From contig NZ_JAUSUD010000012.1 in the NCBI RefSeq assembly GCF_030813355.1, positions 1 to 64,000 of the forward strand: 64,000 bases of DNA, read 5' to 3'. Every line of letters starts with the position of its first letter. The first letter of the stretch is position 1. Under the pieces are notes generated by a model. That model searched no databases. It was not told the origin of the DNA and was given only the letters and a program-made list of their open reading frames with translations. This DNA is from Metabacillus malikii. GTDB taxonomy: Bacteria; Bacillota; Bacilli; Bacillales; Bacillaceae. The translations under genes were made by a program, and so were the position numbers. This document shows, in pieces, positions 1 to 7,711 of this stretch.

Positions 1-780
1 GAAACCCTGGCTGAATTATCCCAAGATCCTAAATTTCTTGGTGCTCAGATCGGCTTTTTCTCAGTTTTGCATACGTGGGGCCAAGACTTACATTTTCACC
101 CACACATTCATACCGTTGTATTAGCTGGAGGTCTTAATAAACAGAACCTTTGGAGAAGCACGAGTCAAAAGTTCTTTATACCTGTAAAAATACTGTCTAA
201 GAAATTCCGTGGTAAATTCTTATATTATCTAAAGCAGTATTATCAGAAAAAACAACTAACGTTTTATAACGAAACTAGATATTATGATAATCCGAAACAT
301 TTTCAAAAATTACTAGACGAGTGTTACTCAATTGATTGGTATAGCTACACGAAAAGAACGTTTTCAGGTCCTTTAGCTGTCGTAAAATATCTTGGTCGTT
401 ACACTCATCGAATCGCAATATCGAATAACCGAATTGTATCTGTTAATCAGAATACCGTAACCATTGGGGTAAAAGATTATCGTGATCATAATAAACAAAA
501 GCTTATTACGATGAAGGGTATTGAATTTATTCGAAGGTTTCTCATGCATATCCTTCCGAAGGGATTTGTCAAAATCAGGCACTACGGTTTATTGGCGAAT
601 CGCAATAAAAAAACAAAACTTACTTTATGCAGAAGATTGACAAATAGTTCTACGTATAAACCGATTTATAAAGGATTAAGCACGACTGAAATAGTATCGC
701 TTTTAGTAGGACGAGATATTACACTTTGTCCAGAATGTAATAAATCTCATCTGAAAGAAACACCTGATTCAATACCTTAA
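1..780 (+). CDS. IS91-like (HUH/Y2) transposase, 5'-truncated by the window edge
   Basis: The frame is open from base 1 to TAA at 778-780, so the N-terminus lies outside the window; the internal TTG at 67 is not a likely start. Near the visible start is HPHIH, the HUH metal-binding signature of single-strand transposases, and further on KYLGRYTHRIA supplies a Y-x3-Y pair as in the Y2 enzymes of the IS91/IS801/IS1294 group. The C-terminus keeps a Cys pair (CPEC). Such enzymes move by rolling-circle transposition without inverted ends or target duplication. No frameshift is visible in the part seen. Whether the element is complete cannot be judged. Confidence 0.88.
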   Translation, partial: ETLAELSQDPKFLGAQIGFFSVLHTWGQDLHFHPHIHTVVLAGGLNKQNLWRSTSQKFFIPVKILSKKFRGKFLYYLKQYYQKKQLTFYNETRYYDNPKHFQKLLDECYSIDWYSYTKRTFSGPLAVVKYLGRYTHRIAISNNRIVSVNQNTVTIGVKDYRDHNKQKLITMKGIEFIRRFLMHILPKGFVKIRHYGLLANRNKKTKLTLCRRLTNSSTYKPIYKGLSTTEIVSLLVGRDITLCPECNKSHLKETPDSIP

Positions 781-965
781 GGGATATGAACTGAAGACTT
801 ATTTGAAAATGCCTCTTTATTGGGGAGGGGGAACTTGCATCTAAAACAGTGTTTATTTTGTGTTTATACAGTCACAACCCCTTATAAAAGACCCTATAGT
901 CCAAAAAATGTGGAGAAATCAAAGATTGAAACCCCACAGGCCATGACGCGACTTCATTCTTCTCT

Positions 966-1098
966 GGCAATCAAAAATTTTGCAGATAGTCCATGACATA
1001 AATACAGAAAAAACCCAACTAGCTAAAATCTGCTAGTTGGGTTTTTTGAACGCAAAACTTCCGATTGTCCGCTATAAGAACCGTCCCCCTGCTTCCTG
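966..1098. repeat. Composite repeat, copy 1: short inverted pair plus family A palindrome
   Basis: GGCAATCAAAAATTTTGC (966-983) faces GCAAAACTTCCGATTGTCC (1052-1070), and a family A sequence (AGAACCGTCCCCCTGCTTCC) follows directly. The same arrangement occurs in inverted orientation at 4367-4498. The interiors of the two copies are unlike each other. Confidence 0.65.
1012..1047 (+). terminator. Rho-independent terminator
   Basis: A perfect 12-bp stem, AACCCAACTAGC (1012-1023) with GCTAGTTGGGTT (1032-1043), has an 8-base loop and is followed by a T run. It would end transcripts coming from the transposase side. Confidence 0.8.
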
Positions 1099-1188
1099 TG
1101 GTAGAATTTAGGGTAGGGAGTGGGTTAGACTGGATTGTGATAGTTACAGGTGTTTCCCTAATCAATTTGAAATGAAAGGAAGACTGTT

Positions 1189-1494
1189 ATGTCAGTTTCT
1201 CGAATTATGAAATGGGTTACTGGTGCCTTTGAAGCTGTTTTAGGCATTCCGTTAATAGGGGCTGGGATTATTATCGGGTTTCTATGGGCGCCACTTGGCA
1301 TTATGCTAGTGCTACATATCGTCACACTTGTCCTTACGAAAAAAGACGGGGGAGCAACAACTGGAAGTATACTTGGAATTGTCACATCATGTATCGGATG
1401 GATTCCATTCGTCGGCATGATTTTACATATACTTTCAGCCGTCTTCCTCATGATTGATGCTTCAAAACCAGACCGACTCGAAGAATCAGCATAG
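1189..1494 (+). CDS. Small integral membrane protein of unknown function
   Basis: A 101-residue protein starting at an ATG with GAAAGGAAG upstream. It is almost entirely hydrophobic: about three membrane helices (residues 13-30, 34-52 and 60-85), a short charged loop (KKDGG) between the second and third, and a charged C-terminus. Small glycine-rich membrane proteins of this kind are common in Bacillus, but I do not recognise a named family. The gene stands alone and is closed by a family A palindrome used as a terminator. Confidence 0.7.
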   Translation: MSVSRIMKWVTGAFEAVLGIPLIGAGIIIGFLWAPLGIMLVLHIVTLVLTKKDGGATTGSILGIVTSCIGWIPFVGMILHILSAVFLMIDASKPDRLEESA

Positions 1495-1530
1495 GAAGCG
1501 GAGGGACGGTTCTCCTGCTTCCTTTTTTTT
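1494..1530 (+). terminator. Family A palindrome serving as terminator
   Basis: GGAAGCGGAGG pairs with the following CTCCTGCTTCC and eight T residues come next, starting on the last base of the stop codon. A dispersed repeat therefore appears to act as the terminator of the membrane protein gene. Confidence 0.75.
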
Positions 1531-1696
1531 ATCAACTTACTATAGAGTTTTACCAGTCTTAGAAACTAGCGCTGGACTAAACGCGTTTGGAGATTATTAG
1601 AGTAATATCTACAGGCTGTCAAAGATGTCGTGACGGTCATTTTTCTTAAAGCTAGTAGTGAACCTATCCTTAACCAGAAAGCGAAACAACCATAAC

Positions 1697-1725
1697 AAAG
1701 AGGCAACCACTAGAGTTGCCTCTTC
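1697..1725 (-). terminator. Terminator of the YvrJ/DUF2922/DUF1659 cassette
   Basis: The stem AAGAGGCAAC / GTTGCCTCTT with a short loop lies just downstream of the minus-strand yvrJ-like gene. It could work in both directions. Confidence 0.65.
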
Positions 1726-1729
1726 GTAT

Positions 1730-1882
1730 TCAATATGATTCTCTACTTACCTTAAGCTGTGTTGGCAGCATCTGAATCGAATGGTTTAGGGCATCAAGCT
1801 TACTTTCAATCCGATTAAGCAAATATAACGTAACAACAATCGGAAATCCTACCTCGCTTATCACAGCTAACCATTGTTCCAT
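1730..1882 (-). CDS. YvrJ family protein
   Basis: A 50-residue protein read on the minus strand from an ATG with GAGGTG 5 bases upstream. It begins MEQWLAVISEVGFPIVVTLY, followed by LLNRIESKLDAL: the layout of the YvrJ family, a single hydrophobic helix followed by an amphipathic helix. It is the last gene of a minus-strand group with DUF2922 and DUF1659, a set often found together in Bacillus. A pair of family B repeats separates it from DUF2922. The function of the family is unknown. Confidence 0.8.
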   Translation of the reverse strand: MEQWLAVISEVGFPIVVTLYLLNRIESKLDALNHSIQMLPTQLKVSRESY

Positions 1883-1902
1883 GTTTTCACCTCTTTTTTT
1901 AG

Positions 1903-1956
1903 GTGGGGACAGTCCCCATACAAAGTCCTATGCATATTGATGGGGACTGTCCCCCA
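1903..1956. repeat. Family B repeat pair (inverted)
   Basis: Two copies of the near-palindrome, TGGGGACAGTCCCC and TGGGGACTGTCCCCC, about 20 bases apart in opposite orientation between the yvrJ-like and DUF2922 genes. Together they can fold into a long hairpin. Confidence 0.8.
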
Positions 1957-1959
1957 TTA

Positions 1960-2175
1960 TTACAATTCAATCTCAGTGACAGTGCGGTCGATTATTCTTG
2001 CGCCTTTTTTGCTTACAAGGTCGCCATCGTTTGTGATGAAGATGTTTGACGTGAGAATTTCGTCCATTGCATTGTTTAAGGCTGCTTGGTCAACAGGTTC
2101 AATCGGTGATTCAATGTTGACCTTTGCTGTTTTTCCAGCAGCGTTCATAAAATGAAGCTCTAATGTTTTTGCCAT
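1960..2175 (-). CDS. DUF2922 family protein
   Basis: A 71-residue protein starting MAKTLELHF, with AGGAGGG ahead of its ATG. Its pattern (LELHFMNAAGKTAKVNIESP near the N-terminus, then NNAMDEIL and a C-terminal DGDLVSKKGARIID) fits DUF2922, a small soluble family of unknown role. It lies between DUF1659 upstream and the yvrJ-like gene downstream on the same strand, and the three probably form one transcription unit. Confidence 0.85.
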   Translation of the reverse strand: MAKTLELHFMNAAGKTAKVNIESPIEPVDQAALNNAMDEILTSNIFITNDGDLVSKKGARIIDRTVTEIEL

Positions 2176-2209
2176 GTGTATCCCTCCTTTCCTAGTCCTC
2201 TAGCGTTTT

Positions 2210-2428
2210 TTACTCTGAAATTTGATTTTTGTCATTTCGCTCCACATAAAGTAATGTCTCTGTTTGTAAGCTTGTAATTGCTTGTGCAGCTTGCAGCATT
2301 TGGTCAGCTGTTGCTGAAGTCTTCACATTGTTGTAGTTTTTACGCTTTGTTTTCATCTTGCCGTTTTCATCAACTCCATTTTCAAAGACGAGGCTCAATT
2401 GACTTTCTACTAATGTTTCAACTGCCAT
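2210..2428 (-). CDS. DUF1659 family protein
   Basis: A 72-residue protein. The ATG at 2428 is preferred over a GTG nine bases upstream because the strong AAGGAGGTGAG overlaps that GTG and sits correctly for the ATG. The sequence (VESQLSLVFENGVDENGKMK, then KTSATADQMLQAAQAI and the C-terminal VERND) matches DUF1659. It is the first gene of the DUF1659-DUF2922-YvrJ group and is divergent from the HTH gene at 2636. Role unknown. Confidence 0.85.
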   Translation of the reverse strand: MAVETLVESQLSLVFENGVDENGKMKTKRKNYNNVKTSATADQMLQAAQAITSLQTETLLYVERNDKNQISE

Positions 2429-2473
2429 GTCTCTCACCTCCTTTCACCCTTTATATACAATTAAGCACGGTTA

Positions 2474-2577
2474 AGAGTAGCGTTGTTTTTAAACTTTTTT
2501 ATAAAAAATAAATAGATTGTGTGTAAAAAAGGTTCATAGAAAAATTTTTAATATTTTTTTAAAATCGCCGCTACTCT
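2474..2577. promoter_or_regulatory. Widely spaced inverted repeat in a divergent, AT-rich promoter region
   Basis: AGAGTAGCG (2474-2482) and its exact complement CGCTACTCT (2569-2577) bracket about 86 bases of very AT-rich DNA between the divergent DUF1659 and HTH genes. The position suits a shared operator or looping site; this is inference. Confidence 0.4.
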
Positions 2578-2635
2578 AGTGCCCAAAACTCCCTATATAT
2601 CAAGTGACAACATATTTTTGAAAGGGAGTAATGAG

Positions 2636-3433
2636 ATGATGGAAAAGTTAAACTTTGAAACAATTAAAAAATATCAATCATTTGCAACTATTGAGGAAAT
2701 GGACAAGGCAGTTCGTGGTTTTTTATATGAACATAAAAGTGCATTGTCTGAAGGGACTATCGCAGTTTTAAAAGTGATCTGGAGACATTCTGCAAAAGTT
2801 ATTGGGGTGTCTTTTGCAAGCAATGATTATCTAGCGGATGAAGCAAATGTCAGCCGCAGAACTGTTATCCGGGCTGTAAATACTTTAGTTGAAAAAGGAC
2901 TGATAAAACGGATTTCAACTGCTAGAATGAATGGCAAGCAAGGGGCTAACATCCTAGTGATTCAACCATATACAGAAATTGATACGTTAAAAAATAAGAT
3001 GTCACCCCATGATGACACACCATCTGTCACAGCTAATAAAACAGAGAATAAGCAAAGCTCACTCTGTGAGAATAAAATAAATACTAAACGAATTAACGAT
3101 GAACCAACACTCGAACAATTAGATACTAGTTTTCTACCGGAGTCTGTTTCAAAAGAATTTGTTGAGGCTGCACGACCATTTTTTAATGTTCAAGACATTT
3201 ATGAGTTATGGAGACGAGTCGAAATCGTTTATGAAAAAATGCAGTTGAAAAAAGATTTAGATGACGTGATGGATACTGTTGTGCAAGCGTTTAAGGAAAC
3301 TGTGTTTGCGAAAAAACTTGGTAGAATTAAATCTACGTTTAGAGGGTACTTTTATCGGATTTTGTATGCAAAACTCATTGTTGAAAAGCGTCGTGAGATC
3401 AAGCCGTTACTCTTTGATTTTTTAAATAATTGA
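2636..3433 (+). CDS. Helix-turn-helix protein (winged helix N-domain)
   Basis: The 265-residue form starts at ATG 2636, chosen because AAAGGGAG (2621-2628) lies correctly before it; an upstream GTG at 2579 has no such site. Residues about 40-110 form a winged helix-turn-helix: a helical segment, then NDYLADEANVSRRTVIRAVN as the recognition unit and LVEKGLIKRI leading into the wing. The middle (110-165) is polar and probably flexible. The C-terminal 100 residues are helical (FVEAARPFF, IYELWRR, RGYFYRIL). This architecture recalls replication- or plasmid-type HTH proteins of Bacillus. It may act on the divergent promoter region beside it; no target is proven. Confidence 0.75.
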   Translation: MMEKLNFETIKKYQSFATIEEMDKAVRGFLYEHKSALSEGTIAVLKVIWRHSAKVIGVSFASNDYLADEANVSRRTVIRAVNTLVEKGLIKRISTARMNGKQGANILVIQPYTEIDTLKNKMSPHDDTPSVTANKTENKQSSLCENKINTKRINDEPTLEQLDTSFLPESVSKEFVEAARPFFNVQDIYELWRRVEIVYEKMQLKKDLDDVMDTVVQAFKETVFAKKLGRIKSTFRGYFYRILYAKLIVEKRREIKPLLFDFLNN

Positions 3434-3544
3434 TTGTTAAACAGACTTAAAAGCCTGCGTGGATTCAAGTAAATGGAAAATCCGTTTCGATTCGAGTATA
3501 CTTATCACTGTTGTAGGTAAAAGAATAGAAACGGAGCATGACAG

Positions 3545-4366
3545 ATGACGTATAAAATAGATTCACTAGATGACCTCATACGGGTTATTCCTATTATAAA
3601 AGAGGCAATACCAGCAGATTTATCAATTGCTATTTGCGATGTGGAACAGTTTATTGCTTACTTTCCAGGGAAGGATATAAATCTTGGGATTAAAAAGGGA
3701 CAAAAAATAGATCCGAAAGAACCTTTGTATACATCGATTCATCAAAAGAAACGACTGCAAGCAAATGTACCTGCAGATTTTTACGGCTTTGAATTCACTG
3801 GCACAGCACAGCCTATCTATGATAACCGAAACAAGGTGATCGGTGGAATTGCGATTCAACTGCGCAGGCAAACTGAGCTAAGGGCAATTGCTGAACAGCT
3901 CTCACATTCGTTAACACAGGCGAATGAAAAAATTAGCTCGGTCGCAAACGGTTCAACAGCACTTGCAGAGTTATCACAAAACTTACTCGTGCAATCAGGT
4001 GATGCGGAGAAAAATGTAAAGCAGACCGATACCGTGTTATCAATGATAAAAGGGGTAGCCGACCAAACAAACTTACTTGGGCTAAACGCAGCAATTGAAG
4101 CAGCCCGTGCAGGTGATAAAGGAAAAGGCTTTGGCATTGTAGCCAATGAAATTAGAAGACTGTCAAAAGAAACTGTCACATCGACAGAAAAAGTATCTGA
4201 CATTACCGGCCAAATAAAAAAGGCAACCGCACAAATGGGTGACGCAATCAACAAAATCGCCTCCGTCGGCAACGAACAAGCCAACTCAATGAAAGAAATG
4301 GCAAACCTAATAGACGAACTAGACAACCTCTCAAAAAAACTAGAACAATTCGCAGAACAACTTTAG
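3545..4366 (+). CDS. Soluble chemoreceptor-like protein (YfmS type)
   Basis: A 273-residue protein without membrane helices. Residues 1-120 resemble a small sensory domain ([20 protein letters not shown], then [19 protein letters not shown]), and the rest is a short methyl-accepting signalling coiled coil with the conserved hairpin tip [17 protein letters not shown] (about 178-194) followed by [14 protein letters not shown]. Length and build match B. subtilis YfmS, a cytoplasmic receptor-like protein. It would bind CheW/CheA. AAACGGAG precedes the ATG. A family A repeat begins directly at the stop codon. Confidence 0.85.
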   Translation: MTYKIDSLDDLIRVIPIIKEAIPADLSIAICDVEQFIAYFPGKDINLGIKKGQKIDPKEPLYTSIHQKKRLQANVPADFYGFEFTGTAQPIYDNRNKVIGGIAIQLRRQTELRAIAEQLSHSLTQANEKISSVANGSTALAELSQNLLVQSGDAEKNVKQTDTVLSMIKGVADQTNLLGLNAAIEAARAGDKGKGFGIVANEIRRLSKETVTSTEKVSDITGQIKKATAQMGDAINKIASVGNEQANSMKEMANLIDELDNLSKKLEQFAEQL

Positions 4367-4498
4367 GAAGCAGGGGGACGGTTCTAATATAGGCAATCGG
4401 AAGTTTTGCTAAGCGAGTAGAGAATAAATTTTAATATTAACTGAAAATAAGATAAGTAGAAACTATTTATATAACTAATCGCAAAATTTTTGATTGCC
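4367..4498. repeat. Composite repeat, copy 2 (inverted relative to copy 1)
   Basis: A family A sequence (GGAAGCAGGGGGACGGTTCT, 4367-4386) is followed by GGCAATCGGAAGTTTTGC (4392-4409), and the facing GCAAAATTTTTGATTGCC lies at 4481-4498. The order and outer sequences mirror those at 966-1098, but the interior is different. Confidence 0.65.
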
Positions 4499-5105
4499 TG
4501 AGTAAGCAGGAAGTTTTTTTAATCAAGATATTCGACATCCTCAATCAAATTTCCTGCTTCTTTTGCTTCCTATGAAGATGTTTAGAGGAAGCAGAGGGAA
4601 GTTCTTCTGCCATTCTATCTCCTCCTGAATAGTAAATTTAAGTACTAGAAAAGATCTAAATTCAGGAGGAGCACGAATCGAATTATTAATATGTATGTGT
4701 CTTTGAAAAGCACTTTGTGATATAATGTTCATACGAAAAAGTATCTCTTTCTATTGTTTTCTTTGGCGATTAAACAATATCACGAAAAAGATACTTTTTC
4801 ATTTTTTTATGCCTTTTTTTGATAGAAAGATGTTTTTAAAGCTATCGCTAGCGATTTCGTTCTTCTTCCGCTTCCTTTAATGATAATTGGAGGAGAAATG
4901 TCCTACAATTTCTGTTTAGTTAGCAAACACATTGATTAGGCATTAGGTTTTCCAAAAATTTCAGTTTCAGCCTAACCTCTAAGTTTCTTCCCGCATAAAA
5001 AACCAAGAATAAACACTTCAAGCAACAAATTGTGGTATGAACTTCCCCAATTTAGTAAAAATAATAGAATATAGTATGGATCCCGAGTAAGTAGAGGTGG
5101 CCAAA
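4499..5105. other. Long non-coding region
   Basis: No gene seen. It holds a degenerate family A copy (4587-4612), an inverted repeat TCCTCCTGAAT/ATTCAGGAGGA (4620-4630 and 4660-4670) and a compact candidate RNA gene (4718-4808). The rest, up to the RBS of the next gene, shows nothing I can name. Confidence 0.5.
4718..4808 (+). ncRNA. Candidate small RNA: extended -10, nested stems, T run
   Basis: TGATATAAT (4718-4726) is an extended -10 element. A transcript starting near 4733 would fold as a perfect 12-bp outer stem, GAAAAAGTATCT (4735-4746) with AGATACTTTTTC (4789-4800), enclosing an 8-bp inner stem TATTGTTT (4752-4759) / AAACAATA (4772-4779). ATTTTTTT follows. The whole unit is about 75 nt and contains no sensible ORF. 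It could instead be a MITE-like inverted repeat. No -35 element is clear. Confidence 0.4.
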
Positions 5106-5294
5106 ATGCTTGGAGAACAGCAAAGTCATAATACCAAAAATGAGCTTATTGAAATATACATGTTGCGAAATCGTTTAGAAGAGCTATATAAACAGTCTGG
5201 GCCAACTAGCTCGACGTACATTGATTTATCAATTCAGCTAAAAGTAATCGAAAACAATTTTATCGAAGATCAAATTAACCGTATGTTTAAGTGA
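5106..5294 (+). CDS. Spo0E-like small protein with a degenerate signature
   Basis: A 62-residue protein. ATG 5106 is preferred to GTG 5097 because GAGGTGG lies just before it. The predicted helix-turn-helix hairpin (LIEIYMLRNRLEELYKQSGP, then STYIDLSIQLKVIENNFIED) follows the Spo0E-type aspartyl-phosphate phosphatase layout, in which the second helix carries an S-Q-x-L-D motif. Here the equivalent is S-I-Q-L-K, so the usual catalytic Asp is absent. It may be an inactive relative, or an unrelated small coiled-coil protein. Confidence 0.6.
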   Translation: MLGEQQSHNTKNELIEIYMLRNRLEELYKQSGPTSSTYIDLSIQLKVIENNFIEDQINRMFK

Positions 5295-5299
5295 ACGAA

Positions 5300-5360
5300 G
5301 GAAGCAGGGGACGGTTCTTTTGCTTCATTTTGGAAGCAGAAGAACCGTCCCCCCGCTTCC
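5300..5360. repeat. Head-to-head family A pair (about 60-bp palindrome)
   Basis: GGAAGCAGGGGACGGTTC... is followed after a 5-base gap by its near-perfect complement ...GAACCGTCCCCCCGCTTCC. It lies between the Spo0E-like gene and the DUF3841 gene and ends only 3 bases before the latter's GAGGAG ribosome binding region. Confidence 0.8.
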
Positions 5361-5373
5361 GAGAGGAGTAGAG

Positions 5374-5880
5374 ATGGGAATTTATTGGACGATACAGTCA
5401 GTTGGGAAATGGCAGAAGGTAAATAAAACAGGTTTTCTCGTTGGTGCTCGCGAGTACATTTGGCCTGAGTTTCTTGATTCTTATCATTGGATGATGGAGC
5501 AAATGAAAGTGAAACTACCGAACTATCACGGAGAATATCCGGTATGGGTATGGGAACAAAGACCAGACTTACGAAAAAGTGGGCATTTAGAAAAAGGTGA
5601 ACGTGGAGTTTTATTAAAACTTGAGCTGGATGATGCAAATGTACTTCTCTCAGATTTCCAAGCATGGCATTTCGTCATAGATAATGCCTATTGTAACATT
5701 GAGGGAATGGAGGACGTCGAGGGGATCTCTACAGAAGAGATTCAAGCTAGCTGGCAGAAAATATTTGACTTAACGTATGTGTCTCAACATCCTGAATGGG
5801 GTGAAGTCACGGTACAAGGTGTTACTGGAAAGGTCTCAATAGATAAAATCACACTCGAAAAGGAATTTATCTCACGTTAA
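5374..5880 (+). CDS. DUF3841 family protein
   Basis: A 168-residue soluble protein starting at ATG 5374, just after GAGAGGAG. It opens MGIYWTIQSVGKWQKV, and contains the tryptophan-rich stretch YPVWVWEQRPDLRKSGHL and later DFQAWHFVIDNAYC, a pattern I associate with DUF3841. The family is uncharacterised. The gene stands alone between a family A palindrome and a bidirectional terminator shared with the converging membrane protein gene. An upstream in-frame extension runs through the repeat and is not believable. Confidence 0.75.
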   Translation: MGIYWTIQSVGKWQKVNKTGFLVGAREYIWPEFLDSYHWMMEQMKVKLPNYHGEYPVWVWEQRPDLRKSGHLEKGERGVLLKLELDDANVLLSDFQAWHFVIDNAYCNIEGMEDVEGISTEEIQASWQKIFDLTYVSQHPEWGEVTVQGVTGKVSIDKITLEKEFISR

Positions 5881-5886
5881 TTAAAG

Positions 5887-5923
5887 GTAAAAACACTAGA
5901 CTTCTAGATTCTAGCGTTTTTAC
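5887..5923. terminator. Bidirectional terminator between convergent genes
   Basis: GTAAAAACACTAGA and TCTAGCGTTTTTAC form a stem with A and T runs on both sides. It separates the DUF3841 gene (+) from the minus-strand pair beyond. Confidence 0.75.
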
Positions 5924-5927
5924 AATA

Positions 5928-6230
5928 TTATCCAAACAACACACTATCTGTTAAATTATACCAGATAATTTCGATTAACATTAATAAACAAACTGCTAAA
6001 AGGAAAGCAGTAATAGAGAGAATAATTTTTGTACTAATTTTCGCTTGTAATACCCTATATAACCTACCTATGAAACTCCCTACTAGTATAAAAATTGCGA
6101 AAACAATACATATAGCAACTAAATCCACAAAGGAAAAAGGATGACCGATATACGGATCAGCCAAGACATTTACGAGCAATAGTACAAAAAATAAACCAAT
6201 TTGATAGAGGATGAATGTTTTTTTATTCAT
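5928..6230 (-). CDS. Small integral membrane protein, unknown
   Basis: A 100-residue protein with three predicted membrane helices (about residues 7-24, 34-55 and 68-90), starting MNKKTF and with a charged loop between helices two and three. No family recognised. It follows the YcdB-type gene by 53 bases on the same strand, so the two may be cotranscribed and end at the bidirectional terminator. Confidence 0.7.
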   Translation of the reverse strand: MNKKTFILYQIGLFFVLLLVNVLADPYIGHPFSFVDLVAICIVFAIFILVGSFIGRLYRVLQAKISTKIILSITAFLLAVCLLMLIEIIWYNLTDSVLFG

Positions 6231-6283
6231 TAGAGAGGCTCCGTTCTTTTTATAATTAGGCTTTTAACTGTAGAGCCTGTAGC

Positions 6284-7711
6284 CTAATAATTTTTCACAA
6301 TTATTTCACCTGTATGTGCATCAATATAAGCACCTTCTCCAAGTTCTGTTATGAATTTAGTCTTATAGTTTAATTGATAGAAGGCTGGGTGATTATCTTC
6401 ATACTCCTGTGTCCATTCTAGATTTAGTGTAAGATGTTTTTTATATATATTAATGGCATCAGCTTTTGTAATCGTCGGCTTTGTCTTGATGTCCTTAATG
6501 TCACACAAGTCGATGTCAGGTGCCATAAAGTGGTCAATTGTGCCTGTTGTCCGATTGACGCTTATTCTAGCTGTACCAAAGGTTACTGGGAAATCATCTA
6601 TATATAGCCGATATTCATAATGGTAATGAGTTTGACTATCCTCGTATTCTACCTCTTGAACGACAAAGCGGAAAAACTTATTAGCATCAGGGTTTAGATG
6701 AAAAAGAAGTTGGTCAGCACGAATTCGACCTTCGTCATAACTAAGTTGATGTGGACCACTTCTTTCTAAAAAGGAGTAGACACCAGTAAGTAAACCAGTT
6801 TTACGATGATGTTTCATTTTAATCGTTCCATCGTTCCTCCGTGAGAAAAAAGCCTCCATTGAGAAATTGTTAAGATTAGCTTCTATGTTCACATTATTTT
6901 CTCTCCATACAGTAGCGATTTCATCCCCAAGATCTTGCTCTCTAATTTTTGTAAACTTAGTCTTATCAAAGCCTATTAATGTGTATATATCGCTTGAACG
7001 CTTAGGCTGAAGAAGATTTTCGGTTTTTTCTGTCTCTGCCAGATTTTCTTCTTCCGGGTCGTAATCATTATGTATCGGATAGCCTTCTGCTGTGTATTCA
7101 TTGTGTTTGATTTCAAGGTTATATACAAGCCTATAGCAGTCATCTCCGTTTATATATAAATCTTTACTATTCTTAATAATTTGGAGGTCAGCTTTTACGT
7201 CATGGTTGAGTTTTTCGTTTAGGGTCGTTGCAGGGATGATGGATTCCGGCATTTTGACTTTCACTGCTTCACCATCATAACGAAAATCTGTAATCATTCC
7301 ACTAGGTGAAATGGTCAAGTGGAAGCCAGTAAATGGAAGGGTTATACCGAGTTCCTGCTGTGAATATGTAAGCCGATAGGAACCGCTTTTTAATGATTCC
7401 CACTTCTCAAATTGAAACAGAGTAGTAGCTTCAGGGTAATGTTTATTTACAAACGAAAGGGCTAAATCTTTTAGCTTGTCCTCAGAAAGATGAGCATGAG
7501 CGGTTTGCTCCTCCTGTTTGCTATCATATAGGTGCAATAAATTTCCGTCTAGGTCAACCTCAACAATAATCGTTAAATCCTCATCCTTCTTATGACGCCA
7601 ACAAAAGAAAGCAACACCTGACTCCTCACGGAAATCCTCAATCTCAATCAGATACTCCTCAGTCACACTACCAATATTAACAGCCAAACCTCGCAAATGA
7701 ACAAGTTGCAT
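6284..7711 (-). CDS. YcdB/YcdC-type (PepSY-like) repeat protein
   Basis: A 475-residue protein. ATG 7711 is chosen because GAGGAGGAAT precedes it; the longer form would start inside that site. It contains two related halves, each with the LTYSQQELGITLPFTGFHL- or YRLYIDDFPVTFGTARISVN-type block followed by a TGxIxxF/MxP segment, as in Bacillus YcdB/YcdC proteins, which carry PepSY-like domains. There is no evident signal peptide or membrane helix, which is unusual because many relatives are exported. The C-terminus (LGEGAYIDAHTGEIIVKNY) is typical of the family. Function unknown. Confidence 0.75.
   Translation of the reverse strand: MQLVHLRGLAVNIGSVTEEYLIEIEDFREESGVAFFCWRHKKDEDLTIIVEVDLDGNLLHLYDSKQEEQTAHAHLSEDKLKDLALSFVNKHYPEATTLFQFEKWESLKSGSYRLTYSQQELGITLPFTGFHLTISPSGMITDFRYDGEAVKVKMPESIIPATTLNEKLNHDVKADLQIIKNSKDLYINGDDCYRLVYNLEIKHNEYTAEGYPIHNDYDPEEENLAETEKTENLLQPKRSSDIYTLIGFDKTKFTKIREQDLGDEIATVWRENNVNIEANLNNFSMEAFFSRRNDGTIKMKHHRKTGLLTGVYSFLERSGPHQLSYDEGRIRADQLLFHLNPDANKFFRFVVQEVEYEDSQTHYHYEYRLYIDDFPVTFGTARISVNRTTGTIDHFMAPDIDLCDIKDIKTKPTITKADAINIYKKHLTLNLEWTQEYEDNHPAFYQLNYKTKFITELGEGAYIDAHTGEIIVKNY

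Larger units (their letters stand above)
781..1188. other. Non-coding region: IS91 tail, terminator, repeats, upstream of a small gene
   Basis: No convincing gene. The first half is probably the 3' terminal part of the IS91-like element. It is followed by a hairpin terminator (1012-1047) lying inside a pair of 18-19 bp inverted sequences (966-983 and 1052-1070), then a family A repeat (1077-1096) and the leader of the next gene. Confidence 0.6.

Noticed and set aside
1158-1535. Minus-strand ORF opposite the small membrane protein
   Set aside because: Shadow of the plus-strand gene; its start lies in a family A repeat and no ribosome binding site is present.
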